Assembly: GCA_002342175.1 (NCBI GenBank)
Contig: DDPL01000002.1
Location: 1-9,487 of the forward strand
Length of the DNA stretch: 9,487 nucleotides
Reading direction: 5' to 3'
Origin: Legionellales bacterium UBA2469
GTDB lineage: Bacteria; Pseudomonadota; Gammaproteobacteria; Legionellales; Legionellaceae
In this document: positions 1 through 6,043 of the stretch, piece after piece
How the letters are laid out: the number at the start of each line of letters is the position of its first letter
How positions within the stretch are numbered: the stretch's first letter is position 1
Program-made: the position numbers and the translations under genes
Notes under the pieces: model-generated
The model's input: only the letters and a program-made list of their open reading frames with translations
Databases searched by the model: none
What the model was told of the DNA's origin: nothing

Positions 1-721
1 GTCCGAGCATTGCCGCTTCTGCCTCGATACCACCGACGCCCCATCCAAGGACGCCCATGCCATTGACCATGGTTGTATGCGAATCTGTTCCAACTAAAGT
101 ATCTGGAAATGCAAACTGTTGGCCATCGATAGATTGTGACCAAATGGTTTTCGCCAGATATTCCACATTCACTTGATGACAAATTCCTGTCCCGGGTGGA
201 ACGACTCTAAAATTATCGAATGCTTTTTGCCCCCAGCGAAGAAACTCATAGCGTTCTTGGTTTCTATCCATTTCAAGATGTGTGTTAATTTCTAGTGCAT
301 CTTTTTTTCCAAAAGCATCAACCATGACAGAATGGTCAATCACCAAATCAACATTATTTAATGGTGCTATTTTCTTTAAATCACCTTTATTTTGTAACAT
401 AGCGTCTCGCATGGCTGCTAGGTCAACGACCGCTGGAACGCCAGTAAAGTCTTGCATTAAGACACGTGTTGGTCGATAGGCAATTTCATGTTCGGATTTT
501 TTGTCTTTTATCCAGTTATTTAAAGCAGCGATATCATCTATAGTAACCGTATCACCATCTTCAAAGCGAAGGAGATTTTCTAAAAGAATTTTTAAAGAAA
601 ATGGAAGTTTTGAAAGTCCTGCGTAATGTTTTTCTGCTTTTAGTAAATCAAAGTAATGGTATGTTTGACCATTGACATTGAGTGCGCTGAGGGTCTTTAA
701 GGTGTCTTGTCCAACTTTCAT
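1..721 (-). CDS. acnA: Aconitate hydratase A (aconitase), N-terminal part, runs off left edge
   Basis: Aconitase A interconverts citrate and isocitrate in the TCA cycle in the cytoplasm, using a [4Fe-4S] cluster. The 240 visible residues match the AcnA N-terminus closely: [20 protein letters not shown] (81-100), VDLVIDHS (124-131), [10 protein letters not shown] (175-184), and [11 protein letters not shown] (207-217) followed by a [15 protein letters not shown] stretch up to residue 240. These are active-site and substrate-side segments; the three cluster-ligand cysteines of the family lie further on and are outside the window. The family is about 890 residues, so roughly a quarter is present. 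The ATG at 721-719 sits where AcnA proteins normally begin. The leader contains a hairpin that includes the weak Shine-Dalgarno region (separate entry). No frameshift is seen. AcnA, not AcnB, is clear from the motif order. Confidence 0.96.
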   Translation of the reverse strand, partial: MKVGQDTLKTLSALNVNGQTYHYFDLLKAEKHYAGLSKLPFSLKILLENLLRFEDGDTVTIDDIAALNNWIKDKKSEHEIAYRPTRVLMQDFTGVPAVVDLAAMRDAMLQNKGDLKKIAPLNNVDLVIDHSVMVDAFGKKDALEINTHLEMDRNQERYEFLRWGQKAFDNFRVVPPGTGICHQVNVEYLAKTIWSQSIDGQQFAFPDTLVGTDSHTTMVNGMGVLGWGVGGIEAEAAMLG

Positions 722-726
722 AAAAA

Positions 727-776
727 ATTCTCGCTGTCTAAAAAAGACCTTATCTTACCTGATTTTTAGCGAGAAT
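727..776 (-). promoter_or_regulatory. Leader hairpin that would mask the acnA ribosome binding site
   Basis: On the minus strand, ATTCTCGCT (776-768) is the exact reverse complement of AGCGAGAAT (735-727), a perfect 9-bp stem ending six bases before the acnA ATG. The 3' arm contains the only purine-rich GCGAGAA that could serve as Shine-Dalgarno. A second small hairpin, GTCT-TTTTT-AGAC, lies inside the loop and abuts the 3' arm, so the two could stack. The pairing is seen directly; a role in controlling aconitase translation is inference. A possible -10 (TAAGAT, 757-752) lies inside the loop but has no good -35. If it were used, the transcript would lack the 5' arm. Confidence 0.45.
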
Positions 777-784
777 GCATCCGA

Positions 785-818
785 AAGGCAGAATGCATTG
801 ATAAAATTTTTCTGCCTT
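785..818 (-). terminator. Hairpin at the end of the C1 peptidase gene, possible weak terminator
   Basis: AAGGCAGAA (minus 818-810) pairs perfectly with TTCTGCCTT (793-785) around a 16-base loop, and it overlaps the TAA stop of the peptidase gene. Only three U residues follow the stem in the minus transcript, so termination would be leaky and some acnA message could come from read-through. A 9-base direct repeat, agaatgcat, occurs at 772-780 and 790-798, linking this hairpin to the acnA leader hairpin. Confidence 0.4.
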
Positions 819-1887
819 ATGGAGTGACGTTAATCAGTTCGATTAATTCGATACTTAATGTCTGGAAATAGTCGTAGGTCATATAGAAGTTTCCTTTATC
901 TCCGACTTCATTTCCCCAAGAGTTCCTTAATGTGAAGACGCCTTGATGGGAAATGCCGTCATCATCAACAACAATTGCGTTGTCATCATAGCCAGTAAGA
1001 ATCATCGCGTGCCCACCCCAGCTACCAAATTGCATAATGAAGTATTTTGCAGCTTGTTCAAGTTTGGCTGTTAGAATCCAAGTATCATTGTTTACCCGAT
1101 AATGCCCTGATAGCCCCAAATTTTCATTGAGGGGTAGCAATACACCAATGATGACACGATTGCCATGATAGAGAGCGTGTTTCGTTTGCTGAAGAATTTC
1201 ATCTTTGGAAATAGTGTTTGAGAAAAACTTCGAAATATCTAAAATACTGGACCATAATTCTAAACCAGAATAATAAGCAGGTTCACTATATTGATGGTAT
1301 TCTTCTATACTCATGGTATTTGAAGAATCTTCAGCGTTTACAGGGTATTCGGTTGCGCCACCACAACCAACACTTTTTTGAATGTGTTTGGGAACTAATC
1401 CATATTCGAATATTCTATCGAGGAGTAAATCAGGATTTTGTCCATTCCAACCGCTCTCCTGAAACCCATATGTAGATATGTGTTTGCCTAAGTTAAGTAA
1501 GCATAATTCACTATAATAGTCCTTGGCACCACGCATGGCATCAAGTGCACCAATTGTTGCAAAGGTTGCACATGTTCCATGTATGCCTTGATCAAGTACA
1601 GGTACATTGCTCATTCCCAATTGTACTTGATGTGGAAGCTGTTGGGTTAATATTTTATTCGAAGATTCATCCACAACATGATTTTGAATGGCTTGCTTTG
1701 CTTTTTCCGAGAAGTTAAGTTTTAAAACAGTAACCAATTTACCGGGTTGTGCATTAAGGCTTATTTTTTTTGTCGATGTTTTATGAATTCGCTGAGTTGC
1801 AATACCTTCAATCTGGATTTCGTTGGTTGCAAAAGACAAATGTGAGTTGAGGATAATAAAAACAAATAGTGAAAAAAAACGTTTCAT
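817..1887 (-). CDS. Exported papain-type (C1 family) cysteine peptidase
   Basis: The predicted product has 356 residues. Residues 1-20 form a signal peptide (KR, a hydrophobic core, then SFA before TNE), so the protein should reach the periplasm or beyond. The catalytic set of papain-like peptidases is complete: oxyanion Gln100 and nucleophile Cys106 in PVLDQGIHGTCATFAT, His293 in GGHAMILTGYDD, and Asn322 in FTLRNSWG. Residues 21-90 resemble a pro-region by position only. The Cys-to-His distance of 187 residues is longer than in papain, so there is an insertion between the half-domains; three further cysteines (129, 175 and one in the signal peptide) occur. The gene has its own strong promoter and a short leader. 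It lies 82 bases downstream of the cysteine-rich peptide gene in the same direction. Substrate is unknown. A host-directed or nutritional protease is possible, but nothing in the sequence shows which. Confidence 0.88.
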   Translation of the reverse strand: MKRFFSLFVFIILNSHLSFATNEIQIEGIATQRIHKTSTKKISLNAQPGKLVTVLKLNFSEKAKQAIQNHVVDESSNKILTQQLPHQVQLGMSNVPVLDQGIHGTCATFATIGALDAMRGAKDYYSELCLLNLGKHISTYGFQESGWNGQNPDLLLDRIFEYGLVPKHIQKSVGCGGATEYPVNAEDSSNTMSIEEYHQYSEPAYYSGLELWSSILDISKFFSNTISKDEILQQTKHALYHGNRVIIGVLLPLNENLGLSGHYRVNNDTWILTAKLEQAAKYFIMQFGSWGGHAMILTGYDDNAIVVDDDGISHQGVFTLRNSWGNEVGDKGNFYMTYDYFQTLSIELIELINVTP

Positions 1888-1914
1888 ACCACATCCGGTA
1901 AATAAATTTATGCC

Positions 1915-1943
1915 ATGTTACCTTTGTGAAAATTAATTGTCAA
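1915..1943 (-). promoter_or_regulatory. Sigma-70 promoter of the C1 peptidase gene
   Basis: Reading the minus strand, a perfect -35 TTGACA (1943-1938) is followed by a 17-base spacer and a -10 TAACAT (1920-1915, 4 of 6 matches). Transcription would begin near 1908, about 20 bases before the ATG at 1887. This gives the peptidase its own promoter, independent of the small gene upstream. Confidence 0.75.
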
Positions 1944-1969
1944 ATTGTTTTTTAAATGAATAGTTTTCA

Positions 1970-2179
1970 TTATGTCGCGCATGTTCCGGGAGGTGTTGGA
2001 GTGTATTCTGTTTTCAAACATTTTTCATCACAGTGTGCCCCAGGGCCATAGTAATTATAAAAACATTGGCGTTGACAAACAACATGAGTTTTTGGTGCTT
2101 TACAACGTTTTTGAAAAGGATAGGCGAAGCTATTTGCAAAACAAGACATCAAAAGAACAACGGTGATTACTTTTTTCAT
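1970..2179 (-). CDS. Exported cysteine-rich mini-protein, ShK-like cysteine spacing, function unknown
   Basis: The product is 69 residues. Residues 1-19 are a clear signal peptide (MKK, hydrophobic core, ANSFA then YPF). The mature 50-residue peptide has six cysteines at 26, 35, 39, 50, 54 and 67, enough for three disulfides, with spacing C-x8-C-x3-C-x10-C-x3-C-x12-C. It is basic near its start and Tyr-rich in the middle (FYNYYGPGAHC). The Shine-Dalgarno GGAG lies eight bases before the ATG at 2179, which supports translation. That same GGAG is buried in a 12-bp hairpin. I do not recognise a family. The spacing resembles the ShK toxin fold (x8, x4, x10, x3, x2) except at the last cysteine; CxxxC pairs also occur in helical hairpin peptides. 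It lies between mrcA and the exported peptidase gene. Roles as an inhibitor, partner or effector are all unproven. Confidence 0.7.
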   Translation of the reverse strand: MKKVITVVLLMSCFANSFAYPFQKRCKAPKTHVVCQRQCFYNYYGPGAHCDEKCLKTEYTPTPPGTCAT

Positions 2180-2184
2180 TTTAA

Positions 2185-2235
2185 CTTCTCCATCGTCTGT
2201 TGATGTAATTATAGACGATGGAGAGGTCTTTTTTT
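2185..2235 (+). terminator. Strong intrinsic terminator on the plus strand
   Basis: A perfect 12-bp inverted repeat (tctccatcgtct at 2187-2198, agacgatggaga at 2213-2224) can extend in plus-strand RNA by a U-G and a C-G pair to 2185/2226, with a 14-base loop. It is followed at once by tc and seven T (2227-2235). This is a textbook terminator for plus-strand transcription, yet all genes here run on the minus strand. On the minus strand no U-run follows it. It may stop antisense transcription entering the 3' end of mrcA, or end an antisense RNA. Confidence 0.7.
2187..2224 (-). promoter_or_regulatory. Hairpin masking the ribosome binding site of the cysteine-rich peptide gene
   Basis: In minus-strand RNA the same 12-bp inverted repeat forms between the mrcA stop and the ATG at 2179. 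Its 3' arm, AGACGATGGAGA (2198-2187), contains the GGAG Shine-Dalgarno of the small gene. Read-through mRNA from mrcA would therefore carry a closed site, while transcripts starting inside the hairpin would be open. The structure is seen directly; the regulation is inferred. Confidence 0.45.
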
Positions 2236-4582
2236 AGAATAAATCCTCTTGTGATTCTTCTTGTGTGATCGGTATTGAAGTTTCAGATGGCGCATTGGAT
2301 TCATGGCCTTCATCTTGCGGAACTTCATCAGTTCTAAAGTATTCGTCAATCGTTTGTGGCGAATTTTTATATGCTTTTAATCCCGAACTTGGATTGATTG
2401 GGATGGTCACAATGCCGTTGGGTGGCTGAATAATTTGCTCAGGTAATCGTTTTAAAGCCACCTTCATAAAATCAATCCATAATGGAAGCGCTAGAGCCGC
2501 GGCATACTCATGGAGTGGGTGGGGGTTATCATAACCAAACCAGGTCGTTGTTACGAGTAGGGGATGATAACCTGCAAACCAAGCATCAACTTGTTCATTG
2601 GTCGTTCCGGTTTTTCCTGCCAAATCATGTCGTTCAAGAACACGTGCGGCACTTGCTGTACCGTGCTCAATAACGCTTTGCAGAGCGGAATGAATTAAAA
2701 ATGCTAAATCAGAAGGGATAACTTGCGGTGCACAATTTTTATTGGCTTGGTTTTGCTCTAAAGTTTGACAAACTTGTGTTGGGTTGGCTTGAAGCAATAT
2801 TTCACCATGCCGACTGGTGATGTGATCAATTAAATAAGGTTCAACACGATATCCACCATTCGCAATAATGGCATATGCACTAGTTAACTCCAATGGACTA
2901 ACAGAAAGACTGCCGAGCGCCAAGGATAGCGCGTGAGGAAGTTGATTTTTTTCAAATCCAAATCGAGTGATAAATTGAATAGCATAGTCGATTCCAATAT
3001 TATCCAACAAACGAATGGAAACCAAATTTCGGGATTTAGCAAGTGCTTCACGTATGCGGGTCGGTCCATTAAACGTATTGTTATCATTATGAGGGCGCCA
3101 TAAATGGTCTGCTTGCCCATTATCATTGATAACGATGGGGGAATCATTGACAAGACTTGCTAGAGAAAACCCCTTACTTAAAGCAGCTGCATAAATAAAG
3201 GGCTTAAAACTAGAACCAGGCTGACGTTGCGACTGAGTGACGCGGTTAAATTTACTGTTTTGATAATTAAATCCGCCAACCAATGCTTCAATTGCACCAT
3301 TTTGGGGATTCATGGAAAACAAGGCGGCTTCTACCTTGGGTATTTGGCTTAACTGCCAATTGCTATCGATAAATTTGGTGTAAATAATATGCCCCGGCTT
3401 CACGATATCATAAGCACTTTGTTTTTTAACCCATGAAAATCCATGCCACGGAATCGTTATCGTTTGCCCATTTTTTAATAATACATGGATGGATTTGTCT
3501 TGAACGCCAATCACTACGCCGGGTTGGATATTGTTGATGGTTTCATAAGGTCGAAGTGCTGCAAGTAACTCTTTTATAGGTGTATGTTCATGAAATGGTA
3601 TATGTTTAACTGGTCCACGGTAGCCATGTCGATGATCATAGGCGATGAGATGCTTTTCAGTAAGATGATTCGCTGCTAACTGTAAATCACTATGTATCGT
3701 TGTATAAACTTTAAAGCCCTGCGTATAGGCATCTTCTCCGAAGTGTGTATAAAGTGATTGACGAATCATTTCAGCAACATAGGGTGCTGGGACCTCTATC
3801 GCTGGACCATGATATTTGGCTTGAATGGGTTCACGAATTGCAAGTTCATATTCTGTTTTAGAAATCATATGTTCTTCAAATAAACGCTCAAGAACATGAT
3901 TTCGTCGTTTGAACGCTGCTTTGGGATTCACAATTGGATTATGTGCAGAAGGTGCTTGGGGAAGTCCTGCAATCAAAGCTTGTTCTGCGATGGTTAATTC
4001 ATTGATATTTTTACCAAAATAAATTTGTGCAGCAGCGCCTACACCATATGCTCGATTACCTAGATAAATTTTATTCAGATACAGTTCTAAAATTTTTTCT
4101 TTTGGTAGTTCTTTATCGATTTTAATTGCTAAAAGTATTTCATTGAATTTTCGCAGAAATGTTTTTTTCCGATCAAGAAAAAAGTTTCTTGCGACTTGCA
4201 TCGTTATCGTACTACCACCTTGTGATTTTGTCCTTGTTTGAACCATTTTGATGGTTGCTCTTACAAGTCCAAAAATATCAACACCTGGATGTTCAAAAAA
4301 ACGCTGATCTTCTGTTGCAAGTAGTGCATTAACTAAGGTTTTTGGGATTTGTTCATACGTGAGTGGAATACGGCGTTTTTCACCATATTCTTGGATAAGC
4401 ATGCCATCTTGTGTATAAATTTGTAAAGGAACTTGGAGTTCAACACTTTTTAGAGCTTCGACATCTGGAAGTTGGCTCGATAAGAAAAGATATAAAATAC
4501 AACCGCCCAATAAACCGAGTAAGCCCAAGCTTATCAATGACCATAAACCGGTGCGCCAAAAATATGTTAATTTTTTTTTCAT
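2234..4582 (-). CDS. mrcA: Penicillin-binding protein 1A, bifunctional peptidoglycan glycosyltransferase/transpeptidase
   Basis: This class A PBP polymerises lipid II into glycan strands and cross-links the stem peptides at the outer face of the inner membrane. It has 782 residues, with a cytoplasmic basic start and one membrane anchor (about 10-34). The GT51 domain (about 55-230) has catalytic Glu91 in EDQRFFEHPGVD, then GGSTITMQVARN (122-133) and FNEILLAIKI with Glu148. An OB-like linker typical of PBP1A covers roughly 320-415. The transpeptidase has SxxK at Ser457-Lys460 (PGSSFKP), SxN at 517-519 (SRN) and KTGT at 657-660. The tail after 745 is acidic and low-complexity. No frameshift is seen and length is only slightly below the family norm. 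The ATG at 4582 has only a weak Shine-Dalgarno. In many relatives this gene is the divergent neighbour of pilM/hofM; here pilM starts 3.2 kb away. Confidence 0.95.
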   Translation of the reverse strand: MKKKLTYFWRTGLWSLISLGLLGLLGGCILYLFLSSQLPDVEALKSVELQVPLQIYTQDGMLIQEYGEKRRIPLTYEQIPKTLVNALLATEDQRFFEHPGVDIFGLVRATIKMVQTRTKSQGGSTITMQVARNFFLDRKKTFLRKFNEILLAIKIDKELPKEKILELYLNKIYLGNRAYGVGAAAQIYFGKNINELTIAEQALIAGLPQAPSAHNPIVNPKAAFKRRNHVLERLFEEHMISKTEYELAIREPIQAKYHGPAIEVPAPYVAEMIRQSLYTHFGEDAYTQGFKVYTTIHSDLQLAANHLTEKHLIAYDHRHGYRGPVKHIPFHEHTPIKELLAALRPYETINNIQPGVVIGVQDKSIHVLLKNGQTITIPWHGFSWVKKQSAYDIVKPGHIIYTKFIDSNWQLSQIPKVEAALFSMNPQNGAIEALVGGFNYQNSKFNRVTQSQRQPGSSFKPFIYAAALSKGFSLASLVNDSPIVINDNGQADHLWRPHNDNNTFNGPTRIREALAKSRNLVSIRLLDNIGIDYAIQFITRFGFEKNQLPHALSLALGSLSVSPLELTSAYAIIANGGYRVEPYLIDHITSRHGEILLQANPTQVCQTLEQNQANKNCAPQVIPSDLAFLIHSALQSVIEHGTASAARVLERHDLAGKTGTTNEQVDAWFAGYHPLLVTTTWFGYDNPHPLHEYAAALALPLWIDFMKVALKRLPEQIIQPPNGIVTIPINPSSGLKAYKNSPQTIDEYFRTDEVPQDEGHESNAPSETSIPITQEESQEDLF

Positions 4583-4604
4583 GCTTTAAAAAAATGCAAG
4601 ATAG

Positions 4605-4670
4605 TCATAAAGCTTATGATAAACCAAAAAAGCTGGATAGGGTTAGATATTTTTGATTAGTTTTTGACAA
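4605..4670 (-). promoter_or_regulatory. Possible mrcA promoter region with small palindrome
   Basis: The 92-base gap between mrp and mrcA contains TTGTCA (minus 4670-4665) as a possible -35, but no good -10 at the right distance. TATCAT (4621-4616) is a 5-of-6 -10 match without a -35. A short palindrome, TCATAA-agc-TTATGA (4605-4619), overlaps that hexamer and could be an operator. No terminator-like stem is visible, so mrp-mrcA read-through is likely. Confidence 0.25.
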
Positions 4671-4674
4671 TTTT

Positions 4675-5703
4675 TTATTCCTGACGAATGGGTGGCATTT
4701 TAGGAGCATAATTTAAGGGTTGTTTTGACAACTGAATCGCGAGTTCTAGTGCGATTTGTTGCCATCCGATAGACAAGGGGTGTTTTTCAAATGTTGCTAT
4801 AGGAGCACCATTATCGCCTTGTTCTCGAATCGAAGACTGCAATGGAATGGAACCCAAAAAGGGTACATGGTATTTTTTAGCTAACTTTTCAGCACCGTTG
4901 TCACCGAAAATGTGAGTATGGTGGTGGCATTTTTCACATTCATGCCAGGCCATATTTTCTATGATCCCAAGAATGGGAATATTCAGTTTGATAAACATTT
5001 CTAAGGCTTTTTCAGCATCGAGTGTGGCAATAGTTTGTGGCGTTGTCACAATCAAAGCACCGCTTAAAGGAATTTTTTGAGTCAGGCTTAATGGAATATC
5101 ACCTGTGCCGGGTGGCATGTCAATATATAAATAATCGAGTTGCGACCAAGCCGTTTGGTTGATCATTTGAAATAGTGCTTTTGCGAGCATCGGACCGCGC
5201 CAGATAAGGGGCCCTTCATTTGCTAGTATTCCCATAGACATGCATTCGACGTGGTGTTTTTTGATGGGCTGGTAATGATTTTCCTCATTCACAACAGGTT
5301 TTTCATGAATGCCCATCATTGTTGGTATGCTTGGCCCATAAATATCTGCATCAAGTAATCCAACTTGAGCCCCTAATAATGCAGTTGCACATGCTAAATT
5401 GGTGGATATAGTTGATTTTCCAACGCCACCTTTGCCTGAAACAATGGCAACTGCATTTTTAATGTTTTTAAGTGCCATGCCTGGAATTTGAGTTTTGTGC
5501 GATTGAATTTTTGACTGCCAGATGATTGATGTAAATGTATCCGAGACCAATTGTTCTATTTTATTTAATGGTAAATCGGCTTGAATAACCAATTGATTTT
5601 CTTGGTTTGCAAAAAAGGACAAAGGTAAATTCTTTAAATCGATGCCAAGAGATGGGATTTGATAATTTTTAAGTTGATCGATGATTTTTTTTAAATCAAG
5701 CAT
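4675..5703 (-). CDS. mrp: Mrp/ApbC family Fe-S cluster carrier ATPase
   Basis: Mrp/ApbC is a cytoplasmic P-loop ATPase that carries and delivers [4Fe-4S] clusters to apo-proteins. From the ATG at 5703 it has 342 residues. Residues 1-65 form a short N-terminal MIP18-like domain. The ATPase domain starts with the deviant Walker A SGKGGVGKST (89-98), followed by LLDADIYGPSIP (116-127) and DMPPGTGD (195-202). The cluster-binding CxxC is Cys256 and Cys259 in CEKC. An in-frame ATG at 5769 exists, but it lies upstream of the predicted transcription start (about 5734) and lacks a ribosome site. The 5703 ATG has GGGA six bases before it, and the protein then begins like its family. Aconitase, encoded in the same window, is a typical Fe-S enzyme, although no operon link is implied. 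mrcA follows in the same direction after 92 bases. Confidence 0.93.
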   Translation of the reverse strand: MLDLKKIIDQLKNYQIPSLGIDLKNLPLSFFANQENQLVIQADLPLNKIEQLVSDTFTSIIWQSKIQSHKTQIPGMALKNIKNAVAIVSGKGGVGKSTISTNLACATALLGAQVGLLDADIYGPSIPTMMGIHEKPVVNEENHYQPIKKHHVECMSMGILANEGPLIWRGPMLAKALFQMINQTAWSQLDYLYIDMPPGTGDIPLSLTQKIPLSGALIVTTPQTIATLDAEKALEMFIKLNIPILGIIENMAWHECEKCHHHTHIFGDNGAEKLAKKYHVPFLGSIPLQSSIREQGDNGAPIATFEKHPLSIGWQQIALELAIQLSKQPLNYAPKMPPIRQE

Positions 5704-5740
5704 AAAAAATCCCATAGATGTTTTTATTAAAAAGGAGCTG

Positions 5741-5769
5741 ATTATATTTGGTTTTACATCGCTAATCAA
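5741..5769 (-). promoter_or_regulatory. Sigma-70 promoter of mrp
   Basis: On the minus strand, TTGATT (5769-5764, 4 of 6 matches to -35) is followed by exactly 17 bases and a perfect -10 TATAAT (5746-5741). Transcription should begin near 5734, giving a leader of about 31 bases to the mrp ATG at 5703. Confidence 0.75.
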
Positions 5770-5854
5770 GCCGACTCAAAATGCAGCCATGGGTAAAAAA
5801 ATATCATAAATAATTTTATCCAAAAATCATGTAGTTAATATCTTTTCTACAGGT

Positions 5855-5877
5855 TTATCCACAGAAAATGTGAATAA
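5855..5877. promoter_or_regulatory. Inverted pair of DnaA boxes
   Basis: TTATCCACA (plus, 5855-5863) and TTATTCACA (minus, 5869-5877) match the TTWTNCACA consensus exactly and face each other across gaaaa. Paired boxes of this kind allow cooperative DnaA binding. Confidence 0.65.
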
Positions 5878-5920
5878 ATCAAATGGAGCTTTTTAATTTA
5901 AATGCTATATTTAATCATTA

Positions 5921-5933
5921 AATCAATTACTTA
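5921..5933 (+). promoter_or_regulatory. IHF consensus site
   Basis: aatcaattactta fits WATCAANNNNTTR at every fixed position. It lies between the DnaA box pair and the third box, the position where IHF bends E. coli oriC. A 13-base AT-rich motif can occur by chance in this composition, so its location carries more weight than the match alone. Confidence 0.4.
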
Positions 5934-5984
5934 ACCTTAAATAAGGATATTGGTAAACGATGTGAGCTCGTATTATACAGAAAG

Positions 5985-5993
5985 TTATCCACA
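5985..5993 (+). promoter_or_regulatory. Perfect DnaA box
   Basis: TTATCCACA, the highest-affinity DnaA box of E. coli, in the same orientation as the box at 5855 and 130 bases from it. It lies 51 bases past the end of the outer-membrane protein gene. Confidence 0.6.
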
Positions 5994-6043
5994 GCCATTG
6001 ATTTTTCACGATTTTAAAATTTCAAGTGTTTTTGTTAATATTT

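Larger units (their letters stand above)
5770..6043. other. Non-coding AT-rich region with DnaA boxes and an IHF site, candidate replication origin element
   Basis: No supported gene lies between mrp and the barrel gene. The region contains two perfect TTATCCACA DnaA boxes at 5855-5863 and 5985-5993, both in plus orientation. A third consensus box, TTATTCACA, is on the minus strand at 5869-5877, five bases from the first. Near-matches are TTATCCAAA (5816-5824) and TTTTTCACG (6002-6010). A full match to the IHF consensus WATCAANNNNTTR is at 5921-5933, between the boxes. Tracts 5794-5850 and 5889-5945 are roughly 85 percent A+T and could unwind. The order AT-rich, box, IHF, box recalls E. coli oriC. 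There is no GATC site. No dnaA, dnaN, rpmH or mnmG is adjacent, so a DnaA-titration or regulatory site remains possible. Confidence 0.5.

Noticed and set aside
752..780. Possible acnA promoter with TAAGAT as -10
   Set aside because: No -35 resembling TTGACA at 16 to 18 bases, so it is kept only as a caveat to the leader hairpin.
1972..2166. Plus-strand frame of 64 residues ending just before the strong plus-strand terminator
   Set aside because: It is almost exactly antisense to the cysteine-rich gene, has no ribosome site, and its residues look like no secreted or folded protein. An untranslated antisense RNA is a better explanation of the terminator.
2884..3153. Minus-strand 89-residue frame inside mrcA
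   Set aside because: It is an off-frame shadow of the transpeptidase domain, which is intact and carries all catalytic motifs.
4411..4656. Plus-strand frame of 81 residues over the mrcA start and the mrp-mrcA gap
   Set aside because: Mostly antisense to the conserved mrcA N-terminus, with no ribosome site or recognisable pattern.
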